Below are positions 10,886 through 23,141 of a stretch of 64,000 bases of DNA, piece after piece. Source of the stretch: Aurantimonas marianensis (GTDB lineage Bacteria; Pseudomonadota; Alphaproteobacteria; Rhizobiales; Rhizobiaceae); assembly GCF_024195285.1 (NCBI RefSeq), contig NZ_JALHBS010000032.1, forward strand, positions 31,324-95,323. The letters are read 5' to 3'. The notes beneath the pieces were generated by a model. The model was not told where the DNA came from. It did no database searches and saw only the letters and a program-made list of their open reading frames with translations. Numbering within the stretch: position 1 is the first letter of the stretch; each line of letters opens with the position of its first letter. Both the position numbers and the translations under genes were made by a program.

Positions 10886-11710
10886 CTAAACGGGCAGCAG
10901 CCCGTCCCGGACATCCTGCCAGTGGCGGGAATCGCACGCCGCTATCAGCGAGCCGCCGCGGTCCCTCGGCGTATAGGAAGAGCCGTCGGCCTTGGCGACC
11001 TGCCCGCCCGCCTCGGCGACCAGCAGGCAACCGGCCAGATGATCCCAGGGCATCAGCTTCGAATAGAGCGAGAAGTGCGCGCCGCCCGAAGCGAGCAGGC
11101 GATACTCGTGGCCGGCACAGCGGTAGTTGCCGAAGATCTTCACCGTTCCGAGACGCGGCAACAAAGCCGCTTTTTGGTCGGCGGGGAAATGGGTCGCGCT
11201 GACGCAGCCGACGGCATCGGCCAGCGCCACGGGCTTGGCTACCTTGAGCGGGTGCGTCTCTCCCAATGGGGTTTTGCGGAAGGCGCCGCCCCCTTTCTCC
11301 GCCATCATGAAGTCGTCACCGAGCGGGTCATAGATGATCCCGCCGACGGTCTCGCCCTTTGCCACTACCGCAGCCATGACCGCGAAAAGCGGTAGCCCGG
11401 CGGCAAAATTGGCCGTTCCATCGATCGGATCGACGACGATGGCGAGATCGGCATCATCCAGCCGGCCGAGGAGGTGCGGATCCGCCGCAACCGATTCCTC
11501 GCCGACGAAAAGCGCGCCCGGGGCAAGCGCACGACATTCGCGCGCGATGAAGCGTTCGGCCGCCTCGTCGGCTTCCGTCACCAGATCGGTCGCCGATGTC
11601 TTTTCCCGAATGTCCACGTCCGACAGGTTGCGGAAGCGCGGCATGATTTCCACTTTCGCCGCTTCGCGCAGAATGTCGGCAAGGCGCTCGATATCGATCG
11701 ACCGGGTCAA
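10886..11710 (-). CDS. Inositol-monophosphatase-family phosphatase
   Basis: A 274-residue Mg-dependent phosphatase of the IMPase superfamily. The N-terminal helix is followed by [16 protein letters not shown], the metal-binding GEES near residue 86, DPIDGTANF near 105-113 and the C-terminal [15 protein letters not shown] with its metal-binding Asp. The start is taken as TTG 11710, which overlaps the ttcA stop (TTGA); it places the first helix as in relatives, whereas no ATG lies in the first 20 residues. The substrate could be inositol phosphate, histidinol phosphate or a sulfonucleotide; I cannot tell. Confidence 0.85.
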   Translation of the reverse strand: MTRSIDIERLADILREAAKVEIMPRFRNLSDVDIREKTSATDLVTEADEAAERFIARECRALAPGALFVGEESVAADPHLLGRLDDADLAIVVDPIDGTANFAAGLPLFAVMAAVVAKGETVGGIIYDPLGDDFMMAEKGGGAFRKTPLGETHPLKVAKPVALADAVGCVSATHFPADQKAALLPRLGTVKIFGNYRCAGHEYRLLASGGAHFSLYSKLMPWDHLAGCLLVAEAGGQVAKADGSSYTPRDRGGSLIAACDSRHWQDVRDGLLPV

Positions 11711-12603
11711 GCGTCTGAACTTTCCATAGCCGGAGAGAGGGCCGCGAAATCGAACAGCGCCGGATCGAGCAGGTGCCCAGCCCGCACGTTCGACAGCGCG
11801 CGCATCATCACTTGCTTGCGGCCGGGAAACCGCCGCTCCATGTCGGCGAGCATCTGCTTGGTCACATTGCGCTGCAGGCCGTCCTGACTGCCGCAGAGAT
11901 CGCAAGGGATGATCGGAAACGTCATGGCGTCAGAAAACTTCGCGATATCTTCCTCGGCGGACCGGATCAGCGGCCTTAGGACGAGAAGATCGCCCTCGTC
12001 GTTGAGGAGCTTGGCCGGCATCGCGGAGAGCCGGCCGCCATGAAACAGGTTCATGAAGAAGGTTTCCAGGCAATCGTCGCGGTGATGGCCAAGAACCAGC
12101 GCCTCGCAGCCCTCTTCCCGCGCGATGCGATAGAGGTTGCCGCGCCGCAGCCGCGAACAGAGCGCGCAATAGGTGGCGCCCTCCGGCACCTTTTCGGTCA
12201 CGACCGAATAGGTGTCGCGATATTCGATCCGGTGCGCGATGCCGAAGCGGGTCAGGAAATCCGGCAGGACGTGCTTGGGAAAGTTCGGTTGGCCCTGATC
12301 GAGATTGCAGGCCAGAAGATCGACCGGCAGCAGGCCGCGCCATTTGAGGTCGTGCAGCAGCGCCAGCAGCGCGTAGGAATCCTTGCCGCCCGAAATGCCG
12401 ACGAGCCAGCGGGCGCCCGGCCGCGCCATCCGGCACTGCTCGATCGTTTCGCGCATCTCGCGGAGCAGCCGCTTGCGCAGCTTCTTGAAGCCGACCGACG
12501 ACGGAACGTCGCGAAACAGCGGGTGAGCACCCTCAGCCTCGCTCTCCGGGTCGCGGGCCTCGTCCGCCAGATTCGCGACGTCGAAGCGCTCTTCCTCCAG
12601 CAT
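11707..12603 (-). CDS. ttcA: tRNA 2-thiocytidine(32) synthetase TtcA
   Basis: TtcA thiolates cytidine 32 in some tRNAs using ATP and an iron-sulfur cluster. The 298-residue protein carries the PP-loop SGGKDS at 71-76, the CxxC pair Cys146/Cys149 in [11 protein letters not shown], and a third cysteine region (IPCDLCGSQ) that together can hold the cluster. [19 protein letters not shown] is the other family hallmark. It follows rpsD on the same strand but a strong terminator lies between them. The stop overlaps the TTG start of the downstream phosphatase. Confidence 0.94.
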   Translation of the reverse strand: MLEEERFDVANLADEARDPESEAEGAHPLFRDVPSSVGFKKLRKRLLREMRETIEQCRMARPGARWLVGISGGKDSYALLALLHDLKWRGLLPVDLLACNLDQGQPNFPKHVLPDFLTRFGIAHRIEYRDTYSVVTEKVPEGATYCALCSRLRRGNLYRIAREEGCEALVLGHHRDDCLETFFMNLFHGGRLSAMPAKLLNDEGDLLVLRPLIRSAEEDIAKFSDAMTFPIIPCDLCGSQDGLQRNVTKQMLADMERRFPGRKQVMMRALSNVRAGHLLDPALFDFAALSPAMESSDA

Positions 12604-12647
12604 TGTCGTCCCTTCCCGGTTTCACCTCCGTCTAAACCGCGAAGCCC

Positions 12648-12679
12648 CAAAACAAAAGGCCGCCCCGAGGGACGGCCTT
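12648..12679 (-). terminator. Rho-independent terminator of rpsD
   Basis: On the minus strand a perfect 10-bp stem (AAGGCCGTCC with GGGCGGCCTT, one G-T pair) closes a CTCG loop and is followed by TTTTGTTTT. It lies 27 bp after the rpsD stop. Confidence 0.88.
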
Positions 12680-12705
12680 CGCATTCGTAACGGATCGAGC
12701 GGCGA

Positions 12706-13323
12706 TCAGCGCGAGTAGAACTCGACGACCAGGTTCGGCTCCATCTGCACCGGATACGGCACGTCGTGAAGGCCCGGCACGCGCTGGTAGGTCGCGACCA
12801 TCTTCTGGTGATCGACCTCGATATAGTCCGGCACGTCGCGCTCGGCGAGCTGGATCGACTCGAGCACGATGGTCAGCTGCTTCGACTTCGGCCGCACCTC
12901 GATCACGTCGCCCGGCTTGCAGACGTAGGACTGGATGTTCGTGCGCCGGCCGTTGACGTTCACATGACCATGGTTGACGAACTGCCGCGCCGCGAAGATC
13001 GTCGCGACGAACTTCGAGCGGTAGACGACGGCATCAAGCCGGCTCTCCAGGAGGCCGATCAGGTTCTCGGAGGTGTCGCCCCGTCGACGCGCGGCCTCTT
13101 CGTAGATCTTGCGGAACTGCTTCTCGGAAACGTCGCCGTAATAGCCCTTGAGCTTCTGCTTGGCGCGCAGCTGCACGCCGAAATCAGAGACCTTGCCCTT
13201 GCGGCGCTGGCCGTGCTGGCCCGGGCCGTACTGGCGGCGGTTGACCGGGGACTTCGGACGTCCCCAGATGTTTTCGCCCATGCGGCGATCGATTTTGTAC
13301 TTCGCTGATGCGCGCTTGCTCAT
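12706..13323 (-). CDS. rpsD: 30S ribosomal protein S4
   Basis: Ribosomal protein S4 (205 residues) nucleates assembly of the 30S body. The start [21 protein letters not shown] is the alphaproteobacterial form. The core S4 RNA-binding domain ([20 protein letters not shown] to [12 protein letters not shown]) occupies about residues 94-155, ending with the usual [16 protein letters not shown] precedes ATG 13323. As is normal in this class it stands alone, outside the alpha operon, with its own leader hairpin and terminator. Confidence 0.98.
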   Translation of the reverse strand: MSKRASAKYKIDRRMGENIWGRPKSPVNRRQYGPGQHGQRRKGKVSDFGVQLRAKQKLKGYYGDVSEKQFRKIYEEAARRRGDTSENLIGLLESRLDAVVYRSKFVATIFAARQFVNHGHVNVNGRRTNIQSYVCKPGDVIEVRPKSKQLTIVLESIQLAERDVPDYIEVDHQKMVATYQRVPGLHDVPYPVQMEPNLVVEFYSR

Positions 13324-13345
13324 CGCATTTCCTTCAATAACAGCG

Positions 13346-13370
13346 AAGCCCGCGGATCGTCCGTGGGCTT
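13346..13370 (-). promoter_or_regulatory. Leader hairpin just upstream of rpsD
   Basis: An 11-bp stem (AAGCCCACGGA with TCCGCGGGCTT, one wobble) with a 3-base loop ends 22 bases before the rpsD start codon and therefore sits next to the ribosome-binding site. Such a position fits translational autoregulation by S4, but a role is inferred from position only. Confidence 0.4.
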
Positions 13371-13544
13371 TCAAGGAAACGCGCCCTCCTCTGCCCGCAT
13401 TTCGCGGACTGACAGGACGGCATGGGCACGATGCGATGCCGTCCACGGGACACGTCAAAAACCGGCTGGAACGGAATCCCAACCGGATGAGTGCTTCCTA
13501 ACGACCAGCCGCGGGGGTGTCAACGACCGAGGAAGATACCGGCC

Positions 13545-13703
13545 TCAGTACTTCGCGATAACCCAGATGGCGTGGATGATGCCGGGAATGTAGCCGAGCA
13601 GCGTCAGGAGAACGTTGATCCAGAAATGCTTGCCCAGGCCAACCTGAAGAAAGACGCCGAGCGGCGGCAGGAGGATGGCGACGATGATGCGAATGATGTC
13701 CAT
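13545..13703 (-). CDS. YqaE/Pmp3-family membrane peptide
   Basis: A 52-residue, two-span hydrophobic protein easily missed because of its size. The Pmp3/UPF0057 signature is clear: an N-terminal span with ILLPPLGVFLQVG, a short GKHFWINVLLTLLG connection and the terminal YIPGIIHAIWVI. In yeast and plants relatives influence membrane potential under salt stress; in bacteria their role is poorly known. Start ATG at 13703, stop TGA at 13545. It lies 222 bp upstream of rpsD on the same strand and opposite the secreted-protein gene. Confidence 0.93.
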   Translation of the reverse strand: MDIIRIIVAILLPPLGVFLQVGLGKHFWINVLLTLLGYIPGIIHAIWVIAKY

Positions 13704-13853
13704 GTGCGGTCAAGCCTTCGTGATTGTGTTGACGGACCAACGTCCGCGACGCGAGGTCGTTCCCCTCGGCAACGGTTTTGCGGCGCGGGTCGTCATCAAT
13801 TGGCCGCAACGGCTCGCCAAGGCTGCGGCGATGATCAGCCGAACGGATTTGTC

Positions 13854-14363
13854 ATGAAGCCTCTGCTTATCCCGTCGATCGCCGCGTTTATGGGCATTTC
13901 CTCCCTGGTTGCCGCAGCCCGGCCGGCCGACTATTTCGCTCGCTACGACGGTGGCTGGGTCGGTAGCGGCTCGGTGAAGGTGGAGCAGCTTCCCGGACCG
14001 AACAATGTGACTTGCAAAGTCGCGGGCAGCCGCGGCAGCAAGACCTCGTTCTCGCTGGCCGGAACCTGTCGGGCCATGCTGGTCGTGAGCCGGAAGATCG
14101 GCGCGGACCTTAGACTCGATCCGGAGACAGGCACCTACTCGGGAACCTATACCGGGTCGTCAAGCGGCCCGGCCCGCCTCGTCGGCAGACTGAAAGGTGA
14201 TACGCTCGATCTCACAGTCACCTGGGGCCGCGTCATCTACGACGACAACACGGCGCGGATGCTGATCGAGAACCCCGGCGGACAATCCTTCCGGATGCAG
14301 GTCGTGGAAAAGATCGACGGCAAGGCGGTCACCGTTTCAGACCTCAGCTTCCAGCGCGGTTGA
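13854..14363 (+). CDS. Secreted protein of unknown function (paralogue 1)
   Basis: A 169-residue protein with a signal peptide (KPLLIPSIAAFMGISSLVAA, cleavage near residue 22-24). The mature part looks like a small beta-rich domain: GGWVGSGSVKV, then CKVAGS, LAGTCRA, a YSGTYTGS strand and ARLVGRLKGDTLDLTV. The two cysteines in CKVAGS and GTCRA could pair. The same order of motifs (W.G.G, C..AGS, L.G.CR, Y.G, A.L.G) appears in the product of 33674-34207, so they look like distant paralogues. No named family recognised. Convergent with murI. Confidence 0.75.
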   Translation: MKPLLIPSIAAFMGISSLVAAARPADYFARYDGGWVGSGSVKVEQLPGPNNVTCKVAGSRGSKTSFSLAGTCRAMLVVSRKIGADLRLDPETGTYSGTYTGSSSGPARLVGRLKGDTLDLTVTWGRVIYDDNTARMLIENPGGQSFRMQVVEKIDGKAVTVSDLSFQRG

Positions 14364-14382
14364 TTGCAGCCACCGGGCCGTC

Positions 14383-15162
14383 TTACAGCGCCAGGCCAAA
14401 GCCGTGAATCAGTCGCCGGGTCGCGTAGTCCGGTGCGCCGGAGGTGAACACCGCATGGTCGAAACCCTCCAGCAATTCGGCGGCGACGGCAGCGCCGGTC
14501 ACCTTGAAGGCCTGCCGGGCGATCGCCTCGGCGGGGTCGAGCCAATCGACCGGCCACGGCGCCAGCTTGCGGAACATGTTGGCGAGAAACGGATAGTGCG
14601 TGCAGGCGAGGACGACGATGTCGGTACGCCGGCCGTCCCGCTCGACAAAGCATTCGGCGATCTCCCCCCACAGGGCTTTCCCGTCGACCGGCCGTCCCCT
14701 GATGTGGCTCTCCGCCATGCCGGCCAGCTTCTGCGAGCCGACCAGGGTCACGTCGCATTGGCGGGCGAAATCGTCGATCAAACCCCGCGTATAGTCGCGC
14801 CGCACGGTTCCTGGCGTGGCGAGCACGCTGACAAGGCCCGAACGGGTGCGCTCGGCCGCCGGCTTGATGGCGGGCACCGTGCCGACGAAGGGGATGGAGA
14901 AGCGCTCCCGCAGCTCCGGCAGCAGCAGCGTGGAAGCGGTGTTGCAGGCGATGACGGCGGCCTCCGGCCGGTGGGTCGCGATCATTTCCGCGAAAAGGTC
15001 GGAAACACGCTGGACCAGTGGCGCCTCCTCCCAGTCGCCATAGGGAAAGCCGGCGTCATCGACGACGTAGACAAAGCGACGATCCGGCATGACGGTTCTG
15101 AGCTCCCGCAAGACCGTCAGACCGCCGATACCGGAATCGAACACCAGAATCGGGTCGCTCAT
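14383..15162 (-). CDS. murI: Glutamate racemase
   Basis: MurI makes D-glutamate for peptidoglycan. The 259-residue protein carries [14 protein letters not shown] (residues 8-21), the first catalytic cysteine Cys73 in ACNTAST and the second, Cys187, in [16 protein letters not shown] corresponds to the substrate-binding PYG(E/D) segment. The ATG overlaps the stop of trmJ (ATGA), indicating co-translation with the upstream methyltransferase. Confidence 0.95.
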   Translation of the reverse strand: MSDPILVFDSGIGGLTVLRELRTVMPDRRFVYVVDDAGFPYGDWEEAPLVQRVSDLFAEMIATHRPEAAVIACNTASTLLLPELRERFSIPFVGTVPAIKPAAERTRSGLVSVLATPGTVRRDYTRGLIDDFARQCDVTLVGSQKLAGMAESHIRGRPVDGKALWGEIAECFVERDGRRTDIVVLACTHYPFLANMFRKLAPWPVDWLDPAEAIARQAFKVTGAAVAAELLEGFDHAVFTSGAPDYATRRLIHGFGLAL

Positions 15163-15935
15163 TTTTCGCCCTCTCCCCTTGCGATGGCGAAATCGAACGC
15201 CTTGATCACGCCGCGCAGGGTCCGCACTTCGGGCTCGGAAAAGCCGGCCTTGGTCAGCATGGTGCGAAGGTTCTGGACAAACACCTCGCGCTTCTCGGGC
15301 GGGTGGAAATAACCGGCCTTGGCCAGCGAGGATTCCAGATGATCGAACAGCCGGTGGAGGTCGGCTTTTTGTGCCGCCGGCGCCTCGGGCGCGGCAAAAC
15401 GCGGCTTGGTCGCGTCTTCCGTGCCCGCCATGCGCCATGCATAGCTCATCAGCAGCACGGCCTGGGCGATATTGAGCGAGGCAAACGCCGGATCGACCGG
15501 AAACGTCACGATCTCGTCGGCGAGCCCGACCTCTTCGTTCGACAGTCCGAAACGCTCGCGGCCGAACAGGATGCCGGCGGGCTGACCAGCGCCGATTCGC
15601 GCCCGCAATTCTCCTGCCGCCGTTTCCGGTCCGCGCACCGGCTTGAAGCTGTCGCGCGGCCGCGCCGTGGTGGCGAGGACGAAAGTCAGATCGGCCACCG
15701 CCGCCTCGACCGAATCGAACAGACGGACGGCGTCGATAACGTGGTCGGCGCGGGACGCCGCGGCCCTTGCCTTGTCGCTCGGCCAGCCATCGCGCGGTTT
15801 GACGAGGCGCAAATCGGCGAGGCCGAAATTCGCCATGGCCCGTGCGACCATGCCGATGTTTTCGCCGAGCTGTGGCTCGACGAGGATGATCGCCGGTCCA
15901 GGTTCCGGCGCAACGGGCATGGGGACTTGCGGCAA
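15159..15935 (-). CDS. trmJ: tRNA 2'-O-methyltransferase, TrmJ type (SPOUT)
   Basis: A 258-residue SPOUT-fold methyltransferase. The three family motifs are present: [20 protein letters not shown] near the start, [16 protein letters not shown] (motif 2, near residue 123) and [16 protein letters not shown] (motif 3, near 153), the last two forming the SAM-binding knot. A C-terminal helical extension ([17 protein letters not shown] onward) is characteristic of TrmJ, which modifies position 32 of tRNA. It sits between a carboxylesterase gene and murI on the same strand; ttcA, which also acts on position 32, is about 3 kb away. Confidence 0.9.
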   Translation of the reverse strand: MPQVPMPVAPEPGPAIILVEPQLGENIGMVARAMANFGLADLRLVKPRDGWPSDKARAAASRADHVIDAVRLFDSVEAAVADLTFVLATTARPRDSFKPVRGPETAAGELRARIGAGQPAGILFGRERFGLSNEEVGLADEIVTFPVDPAFASLNIAQAVLLMSYAWRMAGTEDATKPRFAAPEAPAAQKADLHRLFDHLESSLAKAGYFHPPEKREVFVQNLRTMLTKAGFSEPEVRTLRGVIKAFDFAIARGEGEK

Positions 15936-16016
15936 GACTGGGTTCCCTTTTTCCCGAAGCTGATAGCGCGCCCCGCCCTCGCCGCCAAGCCAGAGCGCGA
16001 CGCATGGAATCCCCGG

Positions 16017-17495
16017 TCAGAACGCGTAGCCGTCGATCCCTTGCCACGCGACGCGGCGGACACCCTCGGGATCAAGCAGCACACGGTCGCGCACGGCGAA
16101 TATCTTCGTCTTGCGAGCGGTCGTGTCGTAAGCGGGCCAGTCGTCGCCTGGTCGACCACCGTTGACGAAACGCATCCAATGGGTGCGCATCCGCTCGGCT
16201 AGCGCTTGGCGCTCATGGTCCGGCAGAACGCCCAGATAAATGCCGCGAAACGGCTTGAGGAAGTCTTCGAAGAGGAGCGGCAGGTCGACCGAATGCGTGG
16301 CCCCGAGCCGCGACATCAATCCCTTTGCCTCCCAATCGAGACGATACATGAAGGTTGGCGCCCGCCTCGCATGATCATCTGCCTGGTGGATCGCCGCCAT
16401 CCGGAACAGGAGGTCGGTCCCGAAGGCGACCCGCTCGTTCCGGTCATCCGAATAGAGCCGGGAGACACGCCTCGCCCCTTCCGTTCCGGCCACGCTTTCC
16501 ACCCACTTCGCCAGCGCCTCCTTGCGGCTGTCGATGCGAAACATCGACAATTCGCTGAACAGCGAAAACTCGTCGCGGTTCGTGCCGATCAGCAAGGGCA
16601 CCGGCTTCATCGCGCCATAGAGCGCCGGCAGAGTCGTCTCGGGTAGCTCGGTTCCATCAAGATAGGGGCGGGACAGGATGCCGGTATGCTTGTCGGCGAG
16701 TGATCGCATAGCCACCGCGAAGGCGGCGTGATCCAACCGAAACAGCCGTTCCGGGTCTCCTTTCGGCGACATTATCCGCAGGACGTCCCGGCTCACCTCC
16801 GCCGCCCGTTCGCGCGTGTAGAAGAGATTCAGCGTTCCGGACTGTAGGATCGCCTGGGCATAGAGCGGCTGGGAGCGACGCGCGACGAGGTGAAACGCGA
16901 CGGCCGCCGCGCCAGCCGATTCGCCGGCAATGGTGACGCGGTCGGGATCGCCGCCGAAGGCCGCGATGTTGTCCCGCACCCATTCCAGCGCCAGGCGCTG
17001 GTCGAGGAGTCCCGCGTTGGCCGCAAATCGGTCGTCGCCGGGAAACAGTTCGGCGAAGGCGTTGAAGCCGAACAGGCCCAGACGGTAGTTCAACGTCACC
17101 ACGACGGCGTCGCCGCGACGGGCGAGATCGTCTCCGGGATATTGCGCCCCCGCGCCGATGATGAAACCGCCACCGTGGATGAACACGAGAACCGCCTTTT
17201 TGCCCTGCACGTCCGGTGTCCAGACATGCAGATTGAGGCAGCCCTCGCTGAACGAGCGCGTCAGTCGCGTAAGTTGGGTGAGTGGTTCGGGCAACGAGTG
17301 GCTCTGCGGCGCCGCCGGCCCGTATTGGTCCGCATGAAAAGCCGCTTCGAAGCGCCGGACCGGTTTGGGGGCAGCGAAGCGGGCTCGGCCGGTCGGGGGC
17401 TCGGCATAGGGAATACCGCGGAATCCGGCGATGCCGTTTCTTTCGATGCCGCGGACCGGCCCGCAGGGTGCCTCGACGAGAACCGACTTCGGCAT
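16017..17495 (-). CDS. Type B carboxylesterase/lipase
   Basis: A 492-residue alpha/beta hydrolase of the carboxylesterase B family. The oxyanion-hole motif HGGGF is at 107-111, the [13 protein letters not shown] signature at 83-95 and the nucleophile Ser193 in AGESAGA. The N-terminal [14 protein letters not shown] is also typical. No signal peptide is seen, so it should be cytoplasmic; the ester substrate is unknown. It precedes trmJ by 81 bp on the same strand and is divergent from icd. Confidence 0.9.
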   Translation of the reverse strand: MPKSVLVEAPCGPVRGIERNGIAGFRGIPYAEPPTGRARFAAPKPVRRFEAAFHADQYGPAAPQSHSLPEPLTQLTRLTRSFSEGCLNLHVWTPDVQGKKAVLVFIHGGGFIIGAGAQYPGDDLARRGDAVVVTLNYRLGLFGFNAFAELFPGDDRFAANAGLLDQRLALEWVRDNIAAFGGDPDRVTIAGESAGAAAVAFHLVARRSQPLYAQAILQSGTLNLFYTRERAAEVSRDVLRIMSPKGDPERLFRLDHAAFAVAMRSLADKHTGILSRPYLDGTELPETTLPALYGAMKPVPLLIGTNRDEFSLFSELSMFRIDSRKEALAKWVESVAGTEGARRVSRLYSDDRNERVAFGTDLLFRMAAIHQADDHARRAPTFMYRLDWEAKGLMSRLGATHSVDLPLLFEDFLKPFRGIYLGVLPDHERQALAERMRTHWMRFVNGGRPGDDWPAYDTTARKTKIFAVRDRVLLDPEGVRRVAWQGIDGYAF

Positions 17496-17558
17496 ATGCG
17501 ACTCCTGGCTTTTCGAGCTCTGCCCGTTCCGCGGCCTCGCCGAAGCGGCGACGCTGCT

Positions 17559-17586
17559 TTGCGCCGACCGGTGCCGGTGCTATAGG
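17559..17586 (+). promoter_or_regulatory. Candidate icd promoter
   Basis: TTGCGC and TATAGG are spaced by 16 bases, about 90 bp before the icd start, in the gap between the divergent esterase and icd genes. Confidence 0.45.
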
Positions 17587-17674
17587 GCGCGCTGAACTTC
17601 GGGAAGCGGCCCCGCTTCCTATCGTCACCTGCGCGGCCCTTCCGGCCGCCGATATGTTTTCAAGGAAGGCGCCG

Positions 17675-18886
17675 ATGGCAAAGATCAAGGTCGACAATCC
17701 GGTCGTGGAACTCGACGGCGACGAGATGACCCGGATCATCTGGCAGTTCATCAAGGACAAGCTGATCCACCCCTATCTGGACATCGACCTGAAATATTAC
17801 GATCTCGGTGTCGAGCATCGCGACGCGACGGACGATCAGGTGACGGTCGACGCGGCCAACGCGATCAAGCAGTACGGCGTCGGCGTGAAATGCGCGACGA
17901 TCACCCCGGATCAGGGCCGGGTGAGCGAGTTCAATCTGAAGAAGATGTGGCGCTCGCCCAACGGCACCATCCGCAACATCCTCGGCGGCGTGATCTTCCG
18001 CGAGCCGATCATCGCGAAGAACGTGCCGCGTCTGGTGCCGGGCTGGACCAAGCCGATCATCATCGGACGCCATGCCTATGGCGACCAGTATCGCGCGACG
18101 GACTTCAAGTTTCCGGGCAAGGGCAAGCTGACGATCAAATTCGTCGGCGAGGACGGCGAGACGATCGAGCACGAGGTGTTCGACGCGCCCGGCTCCGGCG
18201 TCGCCATGGCGATGTACAATCTCGACGATTCGATCCGCGATTTTGCCCGCGCCTCCCTCAATTATGGCCTGATGCGCGGCTACCCGGTCTATCTGTCCAC
18301 CAAGGACACGATCCTCAAGCAGTATGACGGCCGCTTCAAGGATATCTTCCAGGAGATCTTCGACGCCGAGTTCAAGACGGAATTCGACGCCAAGGGCATC
18401 GTCTACGAGCATCGCCTGATCGACGACATGGTGGCCTCGGCGATGAAGTGGTCCGGCGGCTATGTCTGGGCCTGCAAGAACTACGACGGCGACGTGCAGT
18501 CGGACACGGTGGCGCAGGGCTTCGGCTCGCTCGGCCTGATGACCTCCGTGCTGATGACCCCCGACGGCAAGACCGTCGAGGCCGAAGCGGCGCACGGCAC
18601 GGTGACGCGCCACTATCGCCAGCATCAGAAGGGCGAGGAGACCTCGACGAACTCGATCGCCTCGATCTTCGCCTGGACGCGCGGCCTCGCCCACCGGGCC
18701 AAGCTCGACGACAACGCGGAGCTGAAGCGCTTCGCCGACACGCTGGAAAAGGTCTGCATCTCGACCGTCGAGAGCGGCTTCATGACCAAGGATCTGGCGC
18801 TGCTCATCGGCCCCGACCAGCCATGGTTGTCGACGACCGGTTTCCTCGACAAGATTGACGAGAACCTGCAGAAGGCGATGGCCTGA
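17675..18886 (+). CDS. icd: NADP-dependent isocitrate dehydrogenase
   Basis: The TCA-cycle enzyme that converts isocitrate to 2-oxoglutarate and CO2 with NADP. The 403-residue sequence is the dimeric eukaryote-like type II form: [20 protein letters not shown] at the start, [25 protein letters not shown] (substrate loop), [19 protein letters not shown] and the cofactor segment [18 protein letters not shown] 17675 with AAGGAAGG upstream gives the expected N-terminus; ATG 17654 would add seven residues. A strong terminator follows. Confidence 0.98.
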   Translation: MAKIKVDNPVVELDGDEMTRIIWQFIKDKLIHPYLDIDLKYYDLGVEHRDATDDQVTVDAANAIKQYGVGVKCATITPDQGRVSEFNLKKMWRSPNGTIRNILGGVIFREPIIAKNVPRLVPGWTKPIIIGRHAYGDQYRATDFKFPGKGKLTIKFVGEDGETIEHEVFDAPGSGVAMAMYNLDDSIRDFARASLNYGLMRGYPVYLSTKDTILKQYDGRFKDIFQEIFDAEFKTEFDAKGIVYEHRLIDDMVASAMKWSGGYVWACKNYDGDVQSDTVAQGFGSLGLMTSVLMTPDGKTVEAEAAHGTVTRHYRQHQKGEETSTNSIASIFAWTRGLAHRAKLDDNAELKRFADTLEKVCISTVESGFMTKDLALLIGPDQPWLSTTGFLDKIDENLQKAMA

Positions 18887-18914
18887 TCGTCGGTCTCATT
18901 TCGAAATGAAAAAC

Positions 18915-18946
18915 AAAAGGGGAGCGACCGGGTCGCCCCCCTTTTT
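18915..18946 (+). terminator. Rho-independent terminator of icd
   Basis: GGGGAGCGAC pairs with GTCGCCCCCC (one mismatch) around a 3-base loop, followed by TTTTT; the A-run before the stem lets it work in both directions, toward convergent alaS as well. Confidence 0.85.
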
Positions 18947-19070
18947 CATATCGTCCGCTCGTTGGCGCCGTCGCTGAGGCATGCCGACGCAACCAGGATC
19001 CCCGAATCAGGCTGCGCGCGGAAGACGCCTGCTTCGAGACTTGCCAAGCCTATCCCGCTGACTGCGGCGG

Positions 19071-21734
<2,664 letters not shown>

Positions 21735-21781
21735 GGATGCGACCTTCGGAAAACTGACGGAAAAACACGGCCGGACCACGC

Positions 21782-21812
21782 AAAGAAACGCCTCCGATCC
21801 CTATCGAAGGCG
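21782..21812 (-). terminator. Probable recA terminator
   Basis: On the minus strand CGCCTTCGAT pairs with ATCGGAGGCG (one mismatch) around AGGG and is followed by TTTCTTT. It lies 90 bp after recA and before the alaS start. Confidence 0.75.
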
Positions 21813-21900
21813 CTTTGTACAGAGGCCCGGAAGCACTGTCCATCAAGCTCCGGTCCGCCGCCGCGCATCCCCGCGACGGCGACGGCCGAACCGGCGCGGA

Positions 21901-22977
21901 TCAATCCTCGCCGGCACTGTCCTCGCCGCCGGCATCGACGAGCAGTTGCTCGGCGATGAGGCCGGCGTTCTGGCGAATCAGTGCCTCGATCTCATTGGCG
22001 ACACTGGGATTGTCGCGCAGGAAGTTCTTCGAATTCTCCCGCCCTTGCCCAAGCCTCTGACTGTTATAAGAGAACCAGGCGCCGGATTTTTCGACGATCC
22101 CCGATTTGACGCCGAGATCGATGAGCTCTCCGGTCTTCGACACGCCTTCGCCATACATGATGTCGAACTCGACCTGCTTGAAGGGCGGCGCCAGCTTGTT
22201 TTTGACGACCTTCACCTTGGTCTGGTTGCCGGTCACCTCGTCCCGATCCTTGATCGCGCCGATCCGGCGGATGTCGAGGCGGACCGAGGCATAGAACTTC
22301 AAGGCGTTGCCGCCGGTCGTCGTCTCCGGTGAGCCGAACATCACGCCGATCTTCATGCGGATCTGGTTGATGAAGATAACCATGCATTTCGACCGGGAGA
22401 TCGAGCCGGTCAGCTTGCGCAGCGCCTGGCTCATCAGTCGTGCCTGCATGCCCGGCAGCGAATCGCCCATCTCGCCCTCGATTTCCGCCCGCGGCGTCAA
22501 CGCCGCGACCGAATCGACCACCAGCACATCGATCGCGCCCGATCGAACCAGGGTGTCGGTGATCTCCAGCGCCTGCTCACCGGTATCGGGCTGCGAGATC
22601 AGCAGATTTTCCAGATCCACGCCGAGCTTCCGGGCATAGACCGGATCGAGCGCATGTTCGGCATCGACGAAGGCGCAGATTCCGCCTTTCTTCTGGGCCT
22701 CGGCGATCGTATGCAGGGCGAGCGTTGTCTTGCCCGAGCTTTCCGGCCCGTAAATCTCGATCACCCGGCCTTTCGGCAGACCGCCGACTCCGAGCGCGAT
22801 GTCGAGGCCGAGCGAGCCGGTCGACACGGTTTCGATCTCGACTATCTGCTCGTTCGCGCCGAGCCGCATGATCGAGCCCTTGCCGAACGCCCGCTCGATC
22901 TGCGAAAGCGCGGCATCGAGAGCCTTATTCTTGTCCAACGAATTTTCCTCGACGAGACGGAGTGTGTTCTGTGCCAT
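21901..22977 (-). CDS. recA: Recombinase RecA
   Basis: RecA drives homologous recombination and LexA self-cleavage. The 358-residue protein has the Walker [11 protein letters not shown] at 77-86, the [14 protein letters not shown] region and the loop [26 protein letters not shown]. It ends in an acidic tail ([11 protein letters not shown]). Start ATG 22977 gives the normal N-terminus. The promoter region contains an SOS-box-like sequence. The gene is divergent from psuK. Confidence 0.99.
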   Translation of the reverse strand: MAQNTLRLVEENSLDKNKALDAALSQIERAFGKGSIMRLGANEQIVEIETVSTGSLGLDIALGVGGLPKGRVIEIYGPESSGKTTLALHTIAEAQKKGGICAFVDAEHALDPVYARKLGVDLENLLISQPDTGEQALEITDTLVRSGAIDVLVVDSVAALTPRAEIEGEMGDSLPGMQARLMSQALRKLTGSISRSKCMVIFINQIRMKIGVMFGSPETTTGGNALKFYASVRLDIRRIGAIKDRDEVTGNQTKVKVVKNKLAPPFKQVEFDIMYGEGVSKTGELIDLGVKSGIVEKSGAWFSYNSQRLGQGRENSKNFLRDNPSVANEIEALIRQNAGLIAEQLLVDAGGEDSAGED

Positions 22978-23036
22978 GGAGACGGGACCTTATTCCACGC
23001 GTTGGACGGGGGTGCAATGATGCGGCCTGAACCGAA

Positions 23037-23065
23037 TTTGTACGCTATTTGTTCTCGTTGTGCAA
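23037..23065 (-). promoter_or_regulatory. Candidate recA promoter
   Basis: On the minus strand TTGCAC (23065-23060) and TACAAA (23042-23037) are spaced by 17 bases, 60 bp before the recA start. The spacer and -10 contain the SOS-like box. Confidence 0.6.
23040..23054 (-). promoter_or_regulatory. LexA (SOS) box candidate for recA
   Basis: The minus strand reads GAAC-N7-GTAC; the alphaproteobacterial LexA consensus is GAAC-N7-GAAC (GTTC-N7-GTTC on the other strand), so one base differs. A further GTTC follows with the same N7 spacing. It lies between and over the -35/-10 elements, where a repressor would block RNA polymerase. Confidence 0.5.
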
Positions 23066-23141
23066 GCTCATATTCGTGGTTTGTTCCGATTTTCCACCGT
23101 AATGCGAATCGCAAGGTGCGCCGTCCTTTCGTTGATTTTTC

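Noticed and set aside
9270..11030. Long open frame (586 codons) on the minus strand opposite the MFS exporter
   Set aside because: It is antisense to a well-supported gene, is rich in Arg/His/Asp as expected of a shadow frame in GC-rich DNA, and matches no family.
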